Notes under the pieces: generated by a model
Databases searched by the model: none
What the model saw: only the letters and a program-made list of their open reading frames with translations
Told to the model about the DNA's origin: nothing
Made by a program: the position numbers and the translations under genes
Source of the DNA: Chthoniobacterales bacterium
GTDB lineage: Bacteria; Verrucomicrobiota; Verrucomicrobiia; Chthoniobacterales; UBA10450
Assembly: GCA_013697365.1 (NCBI GenBank)
Contig: JACCXA010000067.1
Coordinates: 1-10,091, forward strand
Reading direction: 5' to 3'
Length of the DNA: 10,091 nucleotides
Part shown: in pieces, positions 1 through 5,446 of the stretch
Numbering within the stretch: the first letter of the stretch is position 1
Layout: the number at the start of each line of letters is the position of its first letter

Positions 1-47
1 TCTCGATCAGGCTCGACGGCGATTTCACCGTTGGCTACTTACCACTG

Positions 48-1190
48 GTGACTCCGTCACCTGAACTTCATCAAGCGAATGTGCCGCGGCTCAAGCGCTC
101 CTGGCAGGTGCGCATCACCTCGTGGGATTGGCAGACAATCTCCCTCATCCTAGGGATCAAAGCCCTCCTCCTTATTTTCGCGGTGCAGAGCATTTCGACC
201 CGTGAAATCCTGACCCGCGGCTGGCTGGAGATATGGAATCAATGGGACGCGATGCACTATTTGCGGCTCGCTGAGAAGGGCTATAGCGCGACTGGTGAAG
301 AGCGTGTCTCACTCGCCTTCTTCCCATTCTATCCGTGGCTGGTCCGTGCGGCCAACCTCGCCGCGAGGAACGTCCACCTCGCTGCCTTCATCGTCTCTGG
401 CGCAGCGTCAGTCGCGGCCGGCTTGCTTTTGCAGCGCCTCGCTCGACTCGATGAATCCAGGGCGGTCGCACGAAATGCGGTCTGGTTTCTCTTCATCTTC
501 CCAACCAGTTTCTTCCTTCACATTGGCTATACGGAGAGCACGTTCCTCGCGCTGACGCTGGGCTGCTTTTTCGCGGCGCGAACAAACCGCTGGGCGCTGG
601 CAGGCCTGCTTGGCGCTTGCGCCGGCCTGACGCGGCTGAATGGGCTCATGTTGGTCCCCGCCCTCGCAGTGGAAGCGTTTTTGCAATATCGCGCCACCCG
701 GCGCATCAACTGGGGGTGGCTCTGGATCGGTGCCGTCGGGCTGGGCTTCCTTGGTTATCTCTGGCTCAATCACGCCGTCGCGGGCGACCCGTTTGCCTTC
801 ACCTCAATTCAATCGGAGCACTGGTTTAAGAAACTCACCCCGCCCTGGGTAGGCATCCGTGAGGTCTATCTGCGCACGACTGGCGGCAACGCGATCGAGG
901 GGTTGCACGAGCTGTTTTTCATCGGGCTGCTCTTCGTGTTTCTGATCTGGTCGGCGCGGCAGCAGCGGCTCTCTTACGCGACGTGGATCGCTTGCAACCT
1001 GGCCCTGATGACCAGCACGACTTTCATCATCAGCGTGCCAAGATACGCGCTCACGCTCTTCCCGATTTTTATTCTCATGGCGCAAAGTTGCACACAGCGT
1101 GTCCTCTGGCTCGGAATCGTGTCCGTTGGGTCGATCCTTTTCCTTGGACTTTACATGGGCCGCTTCGTCGCCGGCTACTGGGCTTTTTAG
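48..1190 (+). CDS. PIG-V-like (GT-C) mannosyltransferase family membrane protein
   Basis: This is a polytopic inner-membrane protein of about 380 residues that resembles the PIG-V / Mannosyl_trans2 branch of the GT-C glycosyltransferases. These enzymes move a sugar from a lipid-phosphate donor to an acceptor on the outer face of the membrane. Visible hallmarks are the motif WNQWDAMHYLRLAEKGY (residues 63-79), with the WD pair expected in the first extracytoplasmic loop, then FFPFYPW (91-97), FPTSFFLHIGYTES (151-164), AGLTRLNG (192-199) and PRYALTLFPIF (331-341). Many hydrophobic segments follow the first helix at about 31-48. The start used here is a GTG with no convincing ribosome binding site. 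The frame stays open upstream to the window edge, so the true start may lie further left. The acceptor and donor cannot be inferred. The gene converges on the YqhA-like gene with only 15 bases between the stops. Confidence 0.8.
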   Translation: MTPSPELHQANVPRLKRSWQVRITSWDWQTISLILGIKALLLIFAVQSISTREILTRGWLEIWNQWDAMHYLRLAEKGYSATGEERVSLAFFPFYPWLVRAANLAARNVHLAAFIVSGAASVAAGLLLQRLARLDESRAVARNAVWFLFIFPTSFFLHIGYTESTFLALTLGCFFAARTNRWALAGLLGACAGLTRLNGLMLVPALAVEAFLQYRATRRINWGWLWIGAVGLGFLGYLWLNHAVAGDPFAFTSIQSEHWFKKLTPPWVGIREVYLRTTGGNAIEGLHELFFIGLLFVFLIWSARQQRLSYATWIACNLALMTSTTFIISVPRYALTLFPIFILMAQSCTQRVLWLGIVSVGSILFLGLYMGRFVAGYWAF

Positions 1191-1205
1191 GTCCGCGTTT
1201 CGAAA

Positions 1206-1742
1206 CTAGGAAGTTCCCGGCAGGGTCCCGACAGCTTCGCTCTTGCTCGTCGTAATCCGATCGGTCCAGGCCAGGAAGAAGGCCGAGAATACAAAGGTAA
1301 CGTGAATCGTCACCTGCCAGAAGATGACTGCCGAAGGAAGCTCTTTGGCCGAGATGAAAGTCTTCAGAAGATGAATGGAGGAAATACCGATAAGGGCCGT
1401 GGCCAGTTTCACCTTCAAGACCCCGGCATTCACATGGGAGAGCCATTCCGGTTGATCGGGATGGCCCTCCAGATTCAGCCGCGAAACGAACGTCTCGTAT
1501 CCGCCCACGATCACCATGATGAGCAGATTGGCAATCATGACAACATCGATCAATCCTAGAACGGTGAGCATGATTTCGTTCTCCCCGATCTTAGTAGCAT
1601 GCTGAATAAGATGAATCAGCTCGACGATAAAGTGATAGACGTAGACGCCCTGCGCCACGATGAGACCAAAGTAGAGCGGTGCCTGCAGCCAGCGGCTTAG
1701 GAAAATAAAACTGCCGAGGGTGCGTTGCGAACGTTGTTCCAT
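1206..1742 (-). CDS. YqhA / UPF0114 family inner-membrane protein
   Basis: This 178-residue integral membrane protein belongs to the YqhA (UPF0114, TIGR00645) family, whose biochemical function is unknown. Recognition rests on the family block from VGGYETFVSRL (about 79-89) through HPDQPEWLSHVNAGVLKVKLA (in 94-114) to ISSIHLLKTFI (120-130). Four hydrophobic segments are visible, at about 21-45, 58-80, 113-130 and 139-159. The length is close to E. coli YqhA (164 residues). I chose the ATG at 1742 because the family N-terminus (SFIFLSRWLQAPLY) starts soon after it and AAAGGTCG lies about 10 bases upstream. The longer frame to 1883 adds 47 residues without family character and would overlap the divergent gene. 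The spacer of 123 bases to that gene must hold its promoter, but no clear -35/-10 pair stands out. Confidence 0.88.
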   Translation of the reverse strand: MEQRSQRTLGSFIFLSRWLQAPLYFGLIVAQGVYVYHFIVELIHLIQHATKIGENEIMLTVLGLIDVVMIANLLIMVIVGGYETFVSRLNLEGHPDQPEWLSHVNAGVLKVKLATALIGISSIHLLKTFISAKELPSAVIFWQVTIHVTFVFSAFFLAWTDRITTSKSEAVGTLPGTS

Positions 1743-1865
1743 AGTCGTTCGACCTTTTGCACCGGGACGTGGTGATTGCAATCTGTGGGGCCGAGCCACT
1801 GATCTTAGATCCGACAGAGAAACCGCTGCTGGGCAGGCCATGGTCAGATTGATAGGCTCGCCGGC
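1743..1865. promoter_or_regulatory. divergent intergenic spacer, promoters presumed
   Basis: These 123 bases separate the start of the YqhA-like gene (minus) from the start of the DUF6766-like gene (plus), so promoters for both would be expected here. I see no -35/-10 pair close enough to consensus to mark, and no strong operator palindrome. The only sequence signal I trust is the purine-rich AAAGG about 10 bases before the minus-strand ATG. Confidence 0.4.
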
Positions 1866-2531
1866 ATGCGACGCATCATTCACGAGAACGGCCTCTCAAT
1901 TTTCCTCACACTCTTCTTTCTGATCTTCCTCCTCGGCCAAATCCTGTCAGGCCGGTTGCAGAATAACGAAGAGCGACAGCAGCATGGTCTCGCGCCGCTT
2001 TCATTAAGCGAATACCTGGGGACGGCCCATTTCCTCGAAGCGACGATGGAGAATTGGGAATCCGAGTTCTTGCAGATGGGCGTTTACGTCATCATGACGG
2101 CGTTCCTTTTCCAGAAAGGCTCGTCCGAATCGAAAGATCCGAACGAATCGGGACCGGTCGACCGCGATCCGCGCCGCGCGAAAGATAAGGAAAGCGCGCC
2201 TTGGCCCGTGAAACGCGGGGGTTTGATCCTCAAGCTCTATGAGAATTCACTGACGCTGGCGTTTCTCGTTCTTTTTCTGATCTCGTTCTTCTTGCACGCG
2301 GTGGGCGGGCGCGGGGAATACAACGAGGAGCAGATCGTGCACGGGCAGGAGCCTGTCGCGCTGCTTGAGTTTATGACGACCAGTCGGTTCTGGTTTGAGT
2401 CGTTCCAAAATTGGCAAAGCGAGTTTCTCGCCATCGCGTGCATGGTCGTGTTCAGCATCTTCCTGCGACAGCGCGGCTCGCCGGAATCCAAGCCCGTCGA
2501 TAGCCCGCACTCGCAGACCGGCACCGATTAA
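1866..2531 (+). CDS. DUF6766-like membrane protein with internal duplication
   Basis: This 221-residue membrane protein resembles proteins annotated as DUF6766; no function is known to me. It is built from two copies of one unit: residues 7-90 align without gaps to 126-209 at a constant offset of 119. Anchor pairs are ENGLS/ENSLT, NNEE/YNEE, NWESEFLQ/NWQSEFLA and QKGSSESK/QRGSPESK. By hand about 33 of 84 positions are identical. Each unit has a membrane helix (about 10-28 and 129-147), a charged loop containing NEE and HG, an aromatic NWxSEFL motif, and a second helix (about 69-83 and 188-201). A charged linker (91-118) with WPVKRGG follows the first unit. The topology is four helices arranged as two hairpins. 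The ATG start has only a weak purine-rich upstream sequence. It is divergent from the YqhA-like gene and convergent with the long minus-strand run. Confidence 0.82.
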   Translation: MRRIIHENGLSIFLTLFFLIFLLGQILSGRLQNNEERQQHGLAPLSLSEYLGTAHFLEATMENWESEFLQMGVYVIMTAFLFQKGSSESKDPNESGPVDRDPRRAKDKESAPWPVKRGGLILKLYENSLTLAFLVLFLISFFLHAVGGRGEYNEEQIVHGQEPVALLEFMTTSRFWFESFQNWQSEFLAIACMVVFSIFLRQRGSPESKPVDSPHSQTGTD

Positions 2532-2554
2532 AATCTGAACCACTGGTCTCGACC

Positions 2555-2568
2555 GTCGAATCTTCGAC
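2555..2568. other. small hairpin downstream of the DUF6766-like gene
   Basis: GTCGA (2555-2559) and TCGAC (2564-2568) form a perfect 5-bp stem with a 4-base loop, 24 bases after the plus-strand stop codon. No T-run follows it, so it is not a convincing intrinsic terminator. It is the first of three hairpins in the convergent spacer. Confidence 0.4.
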
Positions 2569-2581
2569 ACGGGAGCGTCTT

Positions 2582-2600
2582 CGGCGGTCATAGACCGCCG
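2582..2600. repeat. REP-like palindrome in convergent spacer
   Basis: CGGCGGTC (2582-2589) and GACCGCCG (2593-2600) form a perfect 8-bp stem around the loop ATA. The element lies between two convergent genes, and no T-run follows on either strand, so it does not look like an intrinsic terminator. The hairpin followed by CTACAG resembles a short palindromic intergenic repeat that I recall from Verrucomicrobiota genomes. That link is from memory and untested. A second hairpin lies just to its right, so the two may be one REP-like unit. No other copy is visible in this window. Confidence 0.55.
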
Positions 2601-2613
2601 CTACAGAAAGGCG

Positions 2614-2631
2614 CCGGGCGATGGCGTCCGG
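2614..2631. other. second hairpin of the REP-like cluster
   Basis: CCGGGCG (2614-2620) pairs with CGTCCGG (2625-2631) through seven pairs including one G-T wobble, leaving a 4-base loop. It sits 13 bases after the palindrome at 2582-2600. Paired hairpins of this kind are typical of REP-type elements. It carries no T-run. Confidence 0.4.
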
Positions 2632-2655
2632 TGATAAGACTCCGCGCTCGCTCTT

Positions 2656-2686
2656 AAATAAAAAGGGCGCTCCGGGATGAGCGCCC
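2656..2686 (-). terminator. intrinsic terminator of the leftward gene run
   Basis: Read on the minus strand, GGGCGCTC and GAGCGCCC form a perfect 8-bp GC-rich stem with a 6-base loop (stem arms at 2665-2672 and 2679-2686). It is followed at once by TTTTTATTT. This is a textbook Rho-independent terminator. It lies 26 bases beyond the stop codon of the glycine-rich protein gene, the last gene of the leftward run. In the plus direction the stem is preceded by A residues and not followed by T residues, so it should act mainly leftward. Confidence 0.88.
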
Positions 2687-2712
2687 CGTCTCTACCCTGC
2701 AATGCGAATCAT

Positions 2713-3297
2713 TTAGCGCCGGCGATTGCTGAGCATCTTCGCAGCGGCCACGGTCAGCGCACCCATGACGATGGGATTACCCATCGCTTTTACGAACCAG
2801 GGCTTCTCCTGCACCGTTTGGCGCAAGGCTTCCGGGTTTTCTTTCCGCGCATAGTTCATCAGCTTCGCTGCATCGTCTTCGCTCATGTTTTTGGGATCCG
2901 TGGAGCCGAGGCCGAGCATCTTGGCCAGGCCGCCCAGGCCGCCCGCGCCGGCTAGTCCACCAAGCGCACCGGCGACACCGCCGCCGCCGCCAAATCCGCC
3001 GCCGGTTTGCGCGCCCGATCCACCACCGCCACCGAGGGCCCCCAGTAATCCACTAAGAAGTCCTTCGCGCTCTTGCGGGGGGGTCTGCGCCACTGCCTTC
3101 CGAGCAACATTCTGAAACTGATCGTCGGGGAGTTTCCCGAGATACTCTGTCGCGCCACGATGATACGCGTCGTTGTCGAAGTCGCGATCTTTCTCGTCGG
3201 TCGAGACGAAGCGGTCGTGATACTGCTGGGCTTCGCGGTCGTCCAAGGTTTGATCGCCGCCGAAGCGCTTCATGAAGTCATCTACATTTCCTGACAT
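2713..3297 (-). CDS. hypothetical glycine-rich protein with hydrophobic C-terminus
   Basis: I do not recognise this 194-residue protein. It has three parts. Residues 1-82 are charged and probably helical (DDFMKRFGGDQTLDDREAQQ, then LPDDQFQNVARKAV). Residues 83-132 are a low-complexity stretch made mostly of Gly, Ala and Leu with runs of glycine. Residues 133-194 hold a charged segment (NMSEDDAAKLMNYARKENPEAL), a short hydrophobic stretch (about 173-189) and a basic end (NRRR). No N-terminal signal peptide is visible. The hydrophobic C-terminal stretch ending in arginines could be a tail anchor or a packed helix. The ATG start has GGAAC about 12 bases upstream. It lies 47 bases after the lipoprotein gene and just before the terminator, so it is probably the last gene of the transcript. 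Confidence 0.75.
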   Translation of the reverse strand: MSGNVDDFMKRFGGDQTLDDREAQQYHDRFVSTDEKDRDFDNDAYHRGATEYLGKLPDDQFQNVARKAVAQTPPQEREGLLSGLLGALGGGGGSGAQTGGGFGGGGGVAGALGGLAGAGGLGGLAKMLGLGSTDPKNMSEDDAAKLMNYARKENPEALRQTVQEKPWFVKAMGNPIVMGALTVAAAKMLSNRRR

Positions 3298-3344
3298 AAC
3301 GTGTGGGTTCCGGTTGAGTTTGGGTTTACTGGGTCTGCGCAGCT

Positions 3345-3788
3345 TTAGTTTTCTGGGTCGTAAGACATGTCGCGCGTTTGCGCGTTAAGTCGCGCCGTGC
3401 CGATTTTGCGCGCCGGATTCGAAGGCGTGTAGGCTAGAACGGTCAAATCCTGGCCGGGAAACTCGCGCGCCATTTCCGTGAGGATGCTGCGCATGAGATC
3501 CGGGATCTTATCCATCTCGACACTGCGATCGAGGATCAGGCCAAGCTCGTTTTGCTCGTTGAGGAGAGCCCGGTCGATCGTTCGCTGCTGGGGATCAGCT
3601 CCGCGGATTCGGTTCAAAAACTCCGCCTGACGTTGTTTCAAAGCGCCGGTATTCGCCATCGGCATTGAGTTGCCTGGCGTTGCGGAGGGTGCGGTCGCGG
3701 CAGGGGGAGGAGCGACGTCGCATCCCCCCAGCAGCGTGACTACGAGAAGAGCGGCTCCTCCCGAGCCCAATCGCCTTGTCCTTGTCAC
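3345..3788 (-). CDS. small hypothetical lipoprotein
   Basis: This is a 147-residue predicted lipoprotein of unknown function. The N-terminus has basic residues (RTRR), a hydrophobic stretch and the lipobox LGGC, with the lipidated cysteine at residue 23. Aspartate follows the cysteine, which in Enterobacteria favours retention in the inner membrane; whether that rule holds here is unknown. A Pro/Ala/Thr-rich linker (about 26-46) leads to a globular part of about 100 residues with LKQRQAEFLNRIRG, LLNEQNELGLILDRS and FPGQDLTVLAYTP. I recognise no catalytic motif. The start is GTG at 3788, supported by GGAGAAG six bases upstream. The gene sits 28 bases after the DUF3597 gene and 47 bases before the glycine-rich protein gene. 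Confidence 0.8.
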   Translation of the reverse strand: MTRTRRLGSGGAALLVVTLLGGCDVAPPPAATAPSATPGNSMPMANTGALKQRQAEFLNRIRGADPQQRTIDRALLNEQNELGLILDRSVEMDKIPDLMRSILTEMAREFPGQDLTVLAYTPSNPARKIGTARLNAQTRDMSYDPEN

Positions 3789-3794
3789 AGCGTT

Positions 3795-3801
3795 CTTCTC
3801 C
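3795..3801 (-). promoter_or_regulatory. ribosome binding site fixing the GTG start of the lipoprotein
   Basis: On the minus strand GGAGAAG stands six bases before the GTG at 3788. It is the clearest Shine-Dalgarno sequence in the leftward run, and it supports the non-ATG start that gives an intact signal peptide and lipobox. Confidence 0.7.
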
Positions 3802-3816
3802 GTGCTTTTCGACTGC

Positions 3817-4278
3817 CTAATCGAGAAGGTTCTGCGGAACCTTGCCGCCGTTCTCCGCGAGCTTCTTCACGACCTGCTTGTGCAGCCAGGTATTCATGGC
3901 TGCGGAATCATTCTTGTCGCCGGTATAGCCGAGCTCCGTGGCCAGTTCCTTCCGCGATTGGAGGCTGCTATCCATGCCGACGAGCTTCATTAAGTCAACG
4001 ATTGACTTCTTCCAATCGAGCTTCTCCGAATTCTTCGAAGCCATCTGCGTGAGGACCGCGTCGACATCAACGCTCGCCGGGGCTGCACCGCCTCCGCCCG
4101 CCGCCGGAGCCGCTCCTGTGGATGGCGAACCGGATTGCATCGTTGGCATTGAAGATCCACTCGGTGCAGAGGCGCCCGTGGTCGGAGGAGCGCCTGTCCC
4201 AGCCGGTGCCGAAGTCGTGGCGGCAGGCTTGGAGCCGTGGCCGAAAATTTTTCCCATCAAGGTGTCGAATAGTTTCAT
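3817..4278 (-). CDS. DUF3597 family protein
   Basis: This 153-residue protein has the DUF3597 fold at its C-terminus; the molecular role of the family is unknown to me. The first 15 residues (MKLFDTLMGKIFGHG) are a short amphipathic segment typical of the family. A Pro/Ala/Gly/Ser/Thr-rich linker runs from about 16 to 68. The conserved domain follows: VDVDAVLTQMASK, LDWKKSIVDLMKLVGMDSS, RKELATELGYTGD, AMNTWLHKQVVKKLAENGGKVP. No signal peptide or transmembrane segment is seen, so it is probably cytoplasmic or peripheral. I placed the start at the ATG 4278, not at a TTG two codons upstream, because family members begin at about this point. Neither start has a clear ribosome binding site. It lies 38 bases after the nuclease gene and 28 before the lipoprotein gene. 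Confidence 0.85.
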   Translation of the reverse strand: MKLFDTLMGKIFGHGSKPAATTSAPAGTGAPPTTGASAPSGSSMPTMQSGSPSTGAAPAAGGGGAAPASVDVDAVLTQMASKNSEKLDWKKSIVDLMKLVGMDSSLQSRKELATELGYTGDKNDSAAMNTWLHKQVVKKLAENGGKVPQNLLD

Positions 4279-4316
4279 ACGCAAATGAATCGGAGCACGA
4301 CGCTCTTCGGGCTGTG

Positions 4317-5435
4317 CTACGGCAACGCTTTCTCAAGAAGATCAGCGAGGCGCCAGCCGGCTTTGTGCAACTGTGCGCGTGTGACCCCGGACGACCAGTC
4401 GTAATAGGGCTCCTTATCGCCTGGCGGCTTCTCGATCGCTTCACCACTTGCCACGGGATTGCCCTCTTCCTGTCGGATCACGATGTTCCGGAATTCCAGC
4501 TCGTATGCTTCACGAGCGATGGGCAGAATCTCATTTGCCCAGGCTTCTGCGTGACCGGTGAGGGGCACATTCGGCAAACGCCACTCTTTCGGTTCCTCCT
4601 TCGCCATCTGCGAGATTAATTCCTTTCGCGCCGCTTCCTTTAACGCGCGCCGTTCCTCCTTCGCAATGGCCTTGGAAACATCGGGCAGATAGGCCGTGAC
4701 AGCGATCGTGTCCCAAAATCCATGCAGCTTCGATTTGCGATGGTGGATTCTCTTCGCCGCCGCAGGCGAATGCTTGAAAACAATGGTGTTGCCACCCTGC
4801 GCTTCCACTCCGGGCGTTCCCTGGTCCGGGTCTACAGCCCGACCGGTTTCGTCGAAATAATGCGCGCCGACATGAAGCGGCTGGTGAATGTCGCCCACGA
4901 AATGTGAGAGCAGTAGGATCGCGATCGGCTTGCGTATTTTGCGCGCGTTCTCTTCTGGCTCGTCGCCGTTCAGCACCGCGACGCAGTAGCGGATCATGTG
5001 CACGACATCCCAGGGCGAGCGTCCCTCCGTGCCGTCGGCATACTTTTGTCCGTTCAAGACGGGCACGTCCGTGTAATGGAACCAATGGTGCGACGGCACG
5101 GGCGAACTGCGGTCGTTCGTCGGTGGATTGGCGCGCCAATAATCGGCCAGCTCCGCATCCAGGCGTCGCCGCGAGGAATAACGAAACGCCTTTGGATCAT
5201 CGACTCCGTTTGTATCCCAGCCTCTGATTTCGTCCGGGATGAGCGCCGCCTTCTCCAGGGGATAACCTTGCAGCAACGTCCGGATCTTCGCGGCCGTGGG
5301 CGAGCCAGCGAGACGTTCATCGGCGATCGCTCCTACGATGCGATGTCCTTCCGGACCGTAGGCATCCGCGTTCGAGGCAAGAAGGGAGGCCGCCGAGAGC
5401 GCAGCGAGCGCACACGAGGAGAAAGGGCGCGGCAT
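4317..5435 (-). CDS. secreted S1/P1-type zinc nuclease
   Basis: This is a 372-residue S1/P1 family nuclease, a trinuclear-zinc enzyme that hydrolyses single-stranded nucleic acid and 3'-phosphomonoesters. A signal peptide (1-25, ending ADA) would leave Tyr26 as the mature N-terminus. The zinc ligands match the P1 pattern: H31 in YGPEGH (sixth mature residue), D68 in IPDEI, H120 in WFHYTDV, H178, D182 and H188 in SHFVGDIHQPLH, and H238 and D242 in LHGFWD. In characterised P1/S1 enzymes the first mature residue is Trp, which binds zinc through its backbone; here it is Tyr. The protein is longer than P1 (about 270 residues), with extra charged sequence around 256-345, but it ends in a family-like C-terminal helix. 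It should act in the periplasm or outside the cell. It starts 11 bases after the serine hydrolase stop, so co-transcription is likely. Confidence 0.92.
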   Translation of the reverse strand: MPRPFSSCALAALSAASLLASNADAYGPEGHRIVGAIADERLAGSPTAAKIRTLLQGYPLEKAALIPDEIRGWDTNGVDDPKAFRYSSRRRLDAELADYWRANPPTNDRSSPVPSHHWFHYTDVPVLNGQKYADGTEGRSPWDVVHMIRYCVAVLNGDEPEENARKIRKPIAILLLSHFVGDIHQPLHVGAHYFDETGRAVDPDQGTPGVEAQGGNTIVFKHSPAAAKRIHHRKSKLHGFWDTIAVTAYLPDVSKAIAKEERRALKEAARKELISQMAKEEPKEWRLPNVPLTGHAEAWANEILPIAREAYELEFRNIVIRQEEGNPVASGEAIEKPPGDKEPYYDWSSGVTRAQLHKAGWRLADLLEKALP

Positions 5436-5446
5436 TCCAGGCCGGA

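Noticed and set aside
408..773. 121-codon minus-strand open frame
   Set aside because: It is antisense within the mannosyltransferase-like gene and shows no domain or start signal.
1197..1206. 10-base palindrome GTTTCGAAAC in the 15-base gap between convergent stops
   Set aside because: It has no loop and no T-run and is short enough to occur by chance, so I do not call a terminator or operator.
1759..1783. Imperfect inverted repeat (TTGCA / TGCAA with CACC / GGTG) in the divergent spacer
   Set aside because: The arms need a bulge to pair and there is no second copy, so an operator call is not supported.
1743..1883. Longer N-terminus for the YqhA-like protein starting at 1883
   Set aside because: The extra 47 residues lack family character and overlap the divergent gene start at 1866; the ATG at 1742 has a better ribosome binding site and fits the family length.
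2935..3025. GC-rich triplet repeats that look like a tandem repeat
   Set aside because: They are codons for the Gly/Ala-rich stretch of the hypothetical protein and not an independent repeat element.
4279..4284. TTG start two codons upstream for the DUF3597 gene
   Set aside because: It adds only two residues, has no ribosome binding site, and the ATG at 4278 matches where family members begin.
4531..5139. 202-codon minus-strand open frame
   Set aside because: It overlaps the S1/P1 nuclease in another frame; the nuclease has complete zinc ligands and a signal peptide, so this is a GC-driven shadow.
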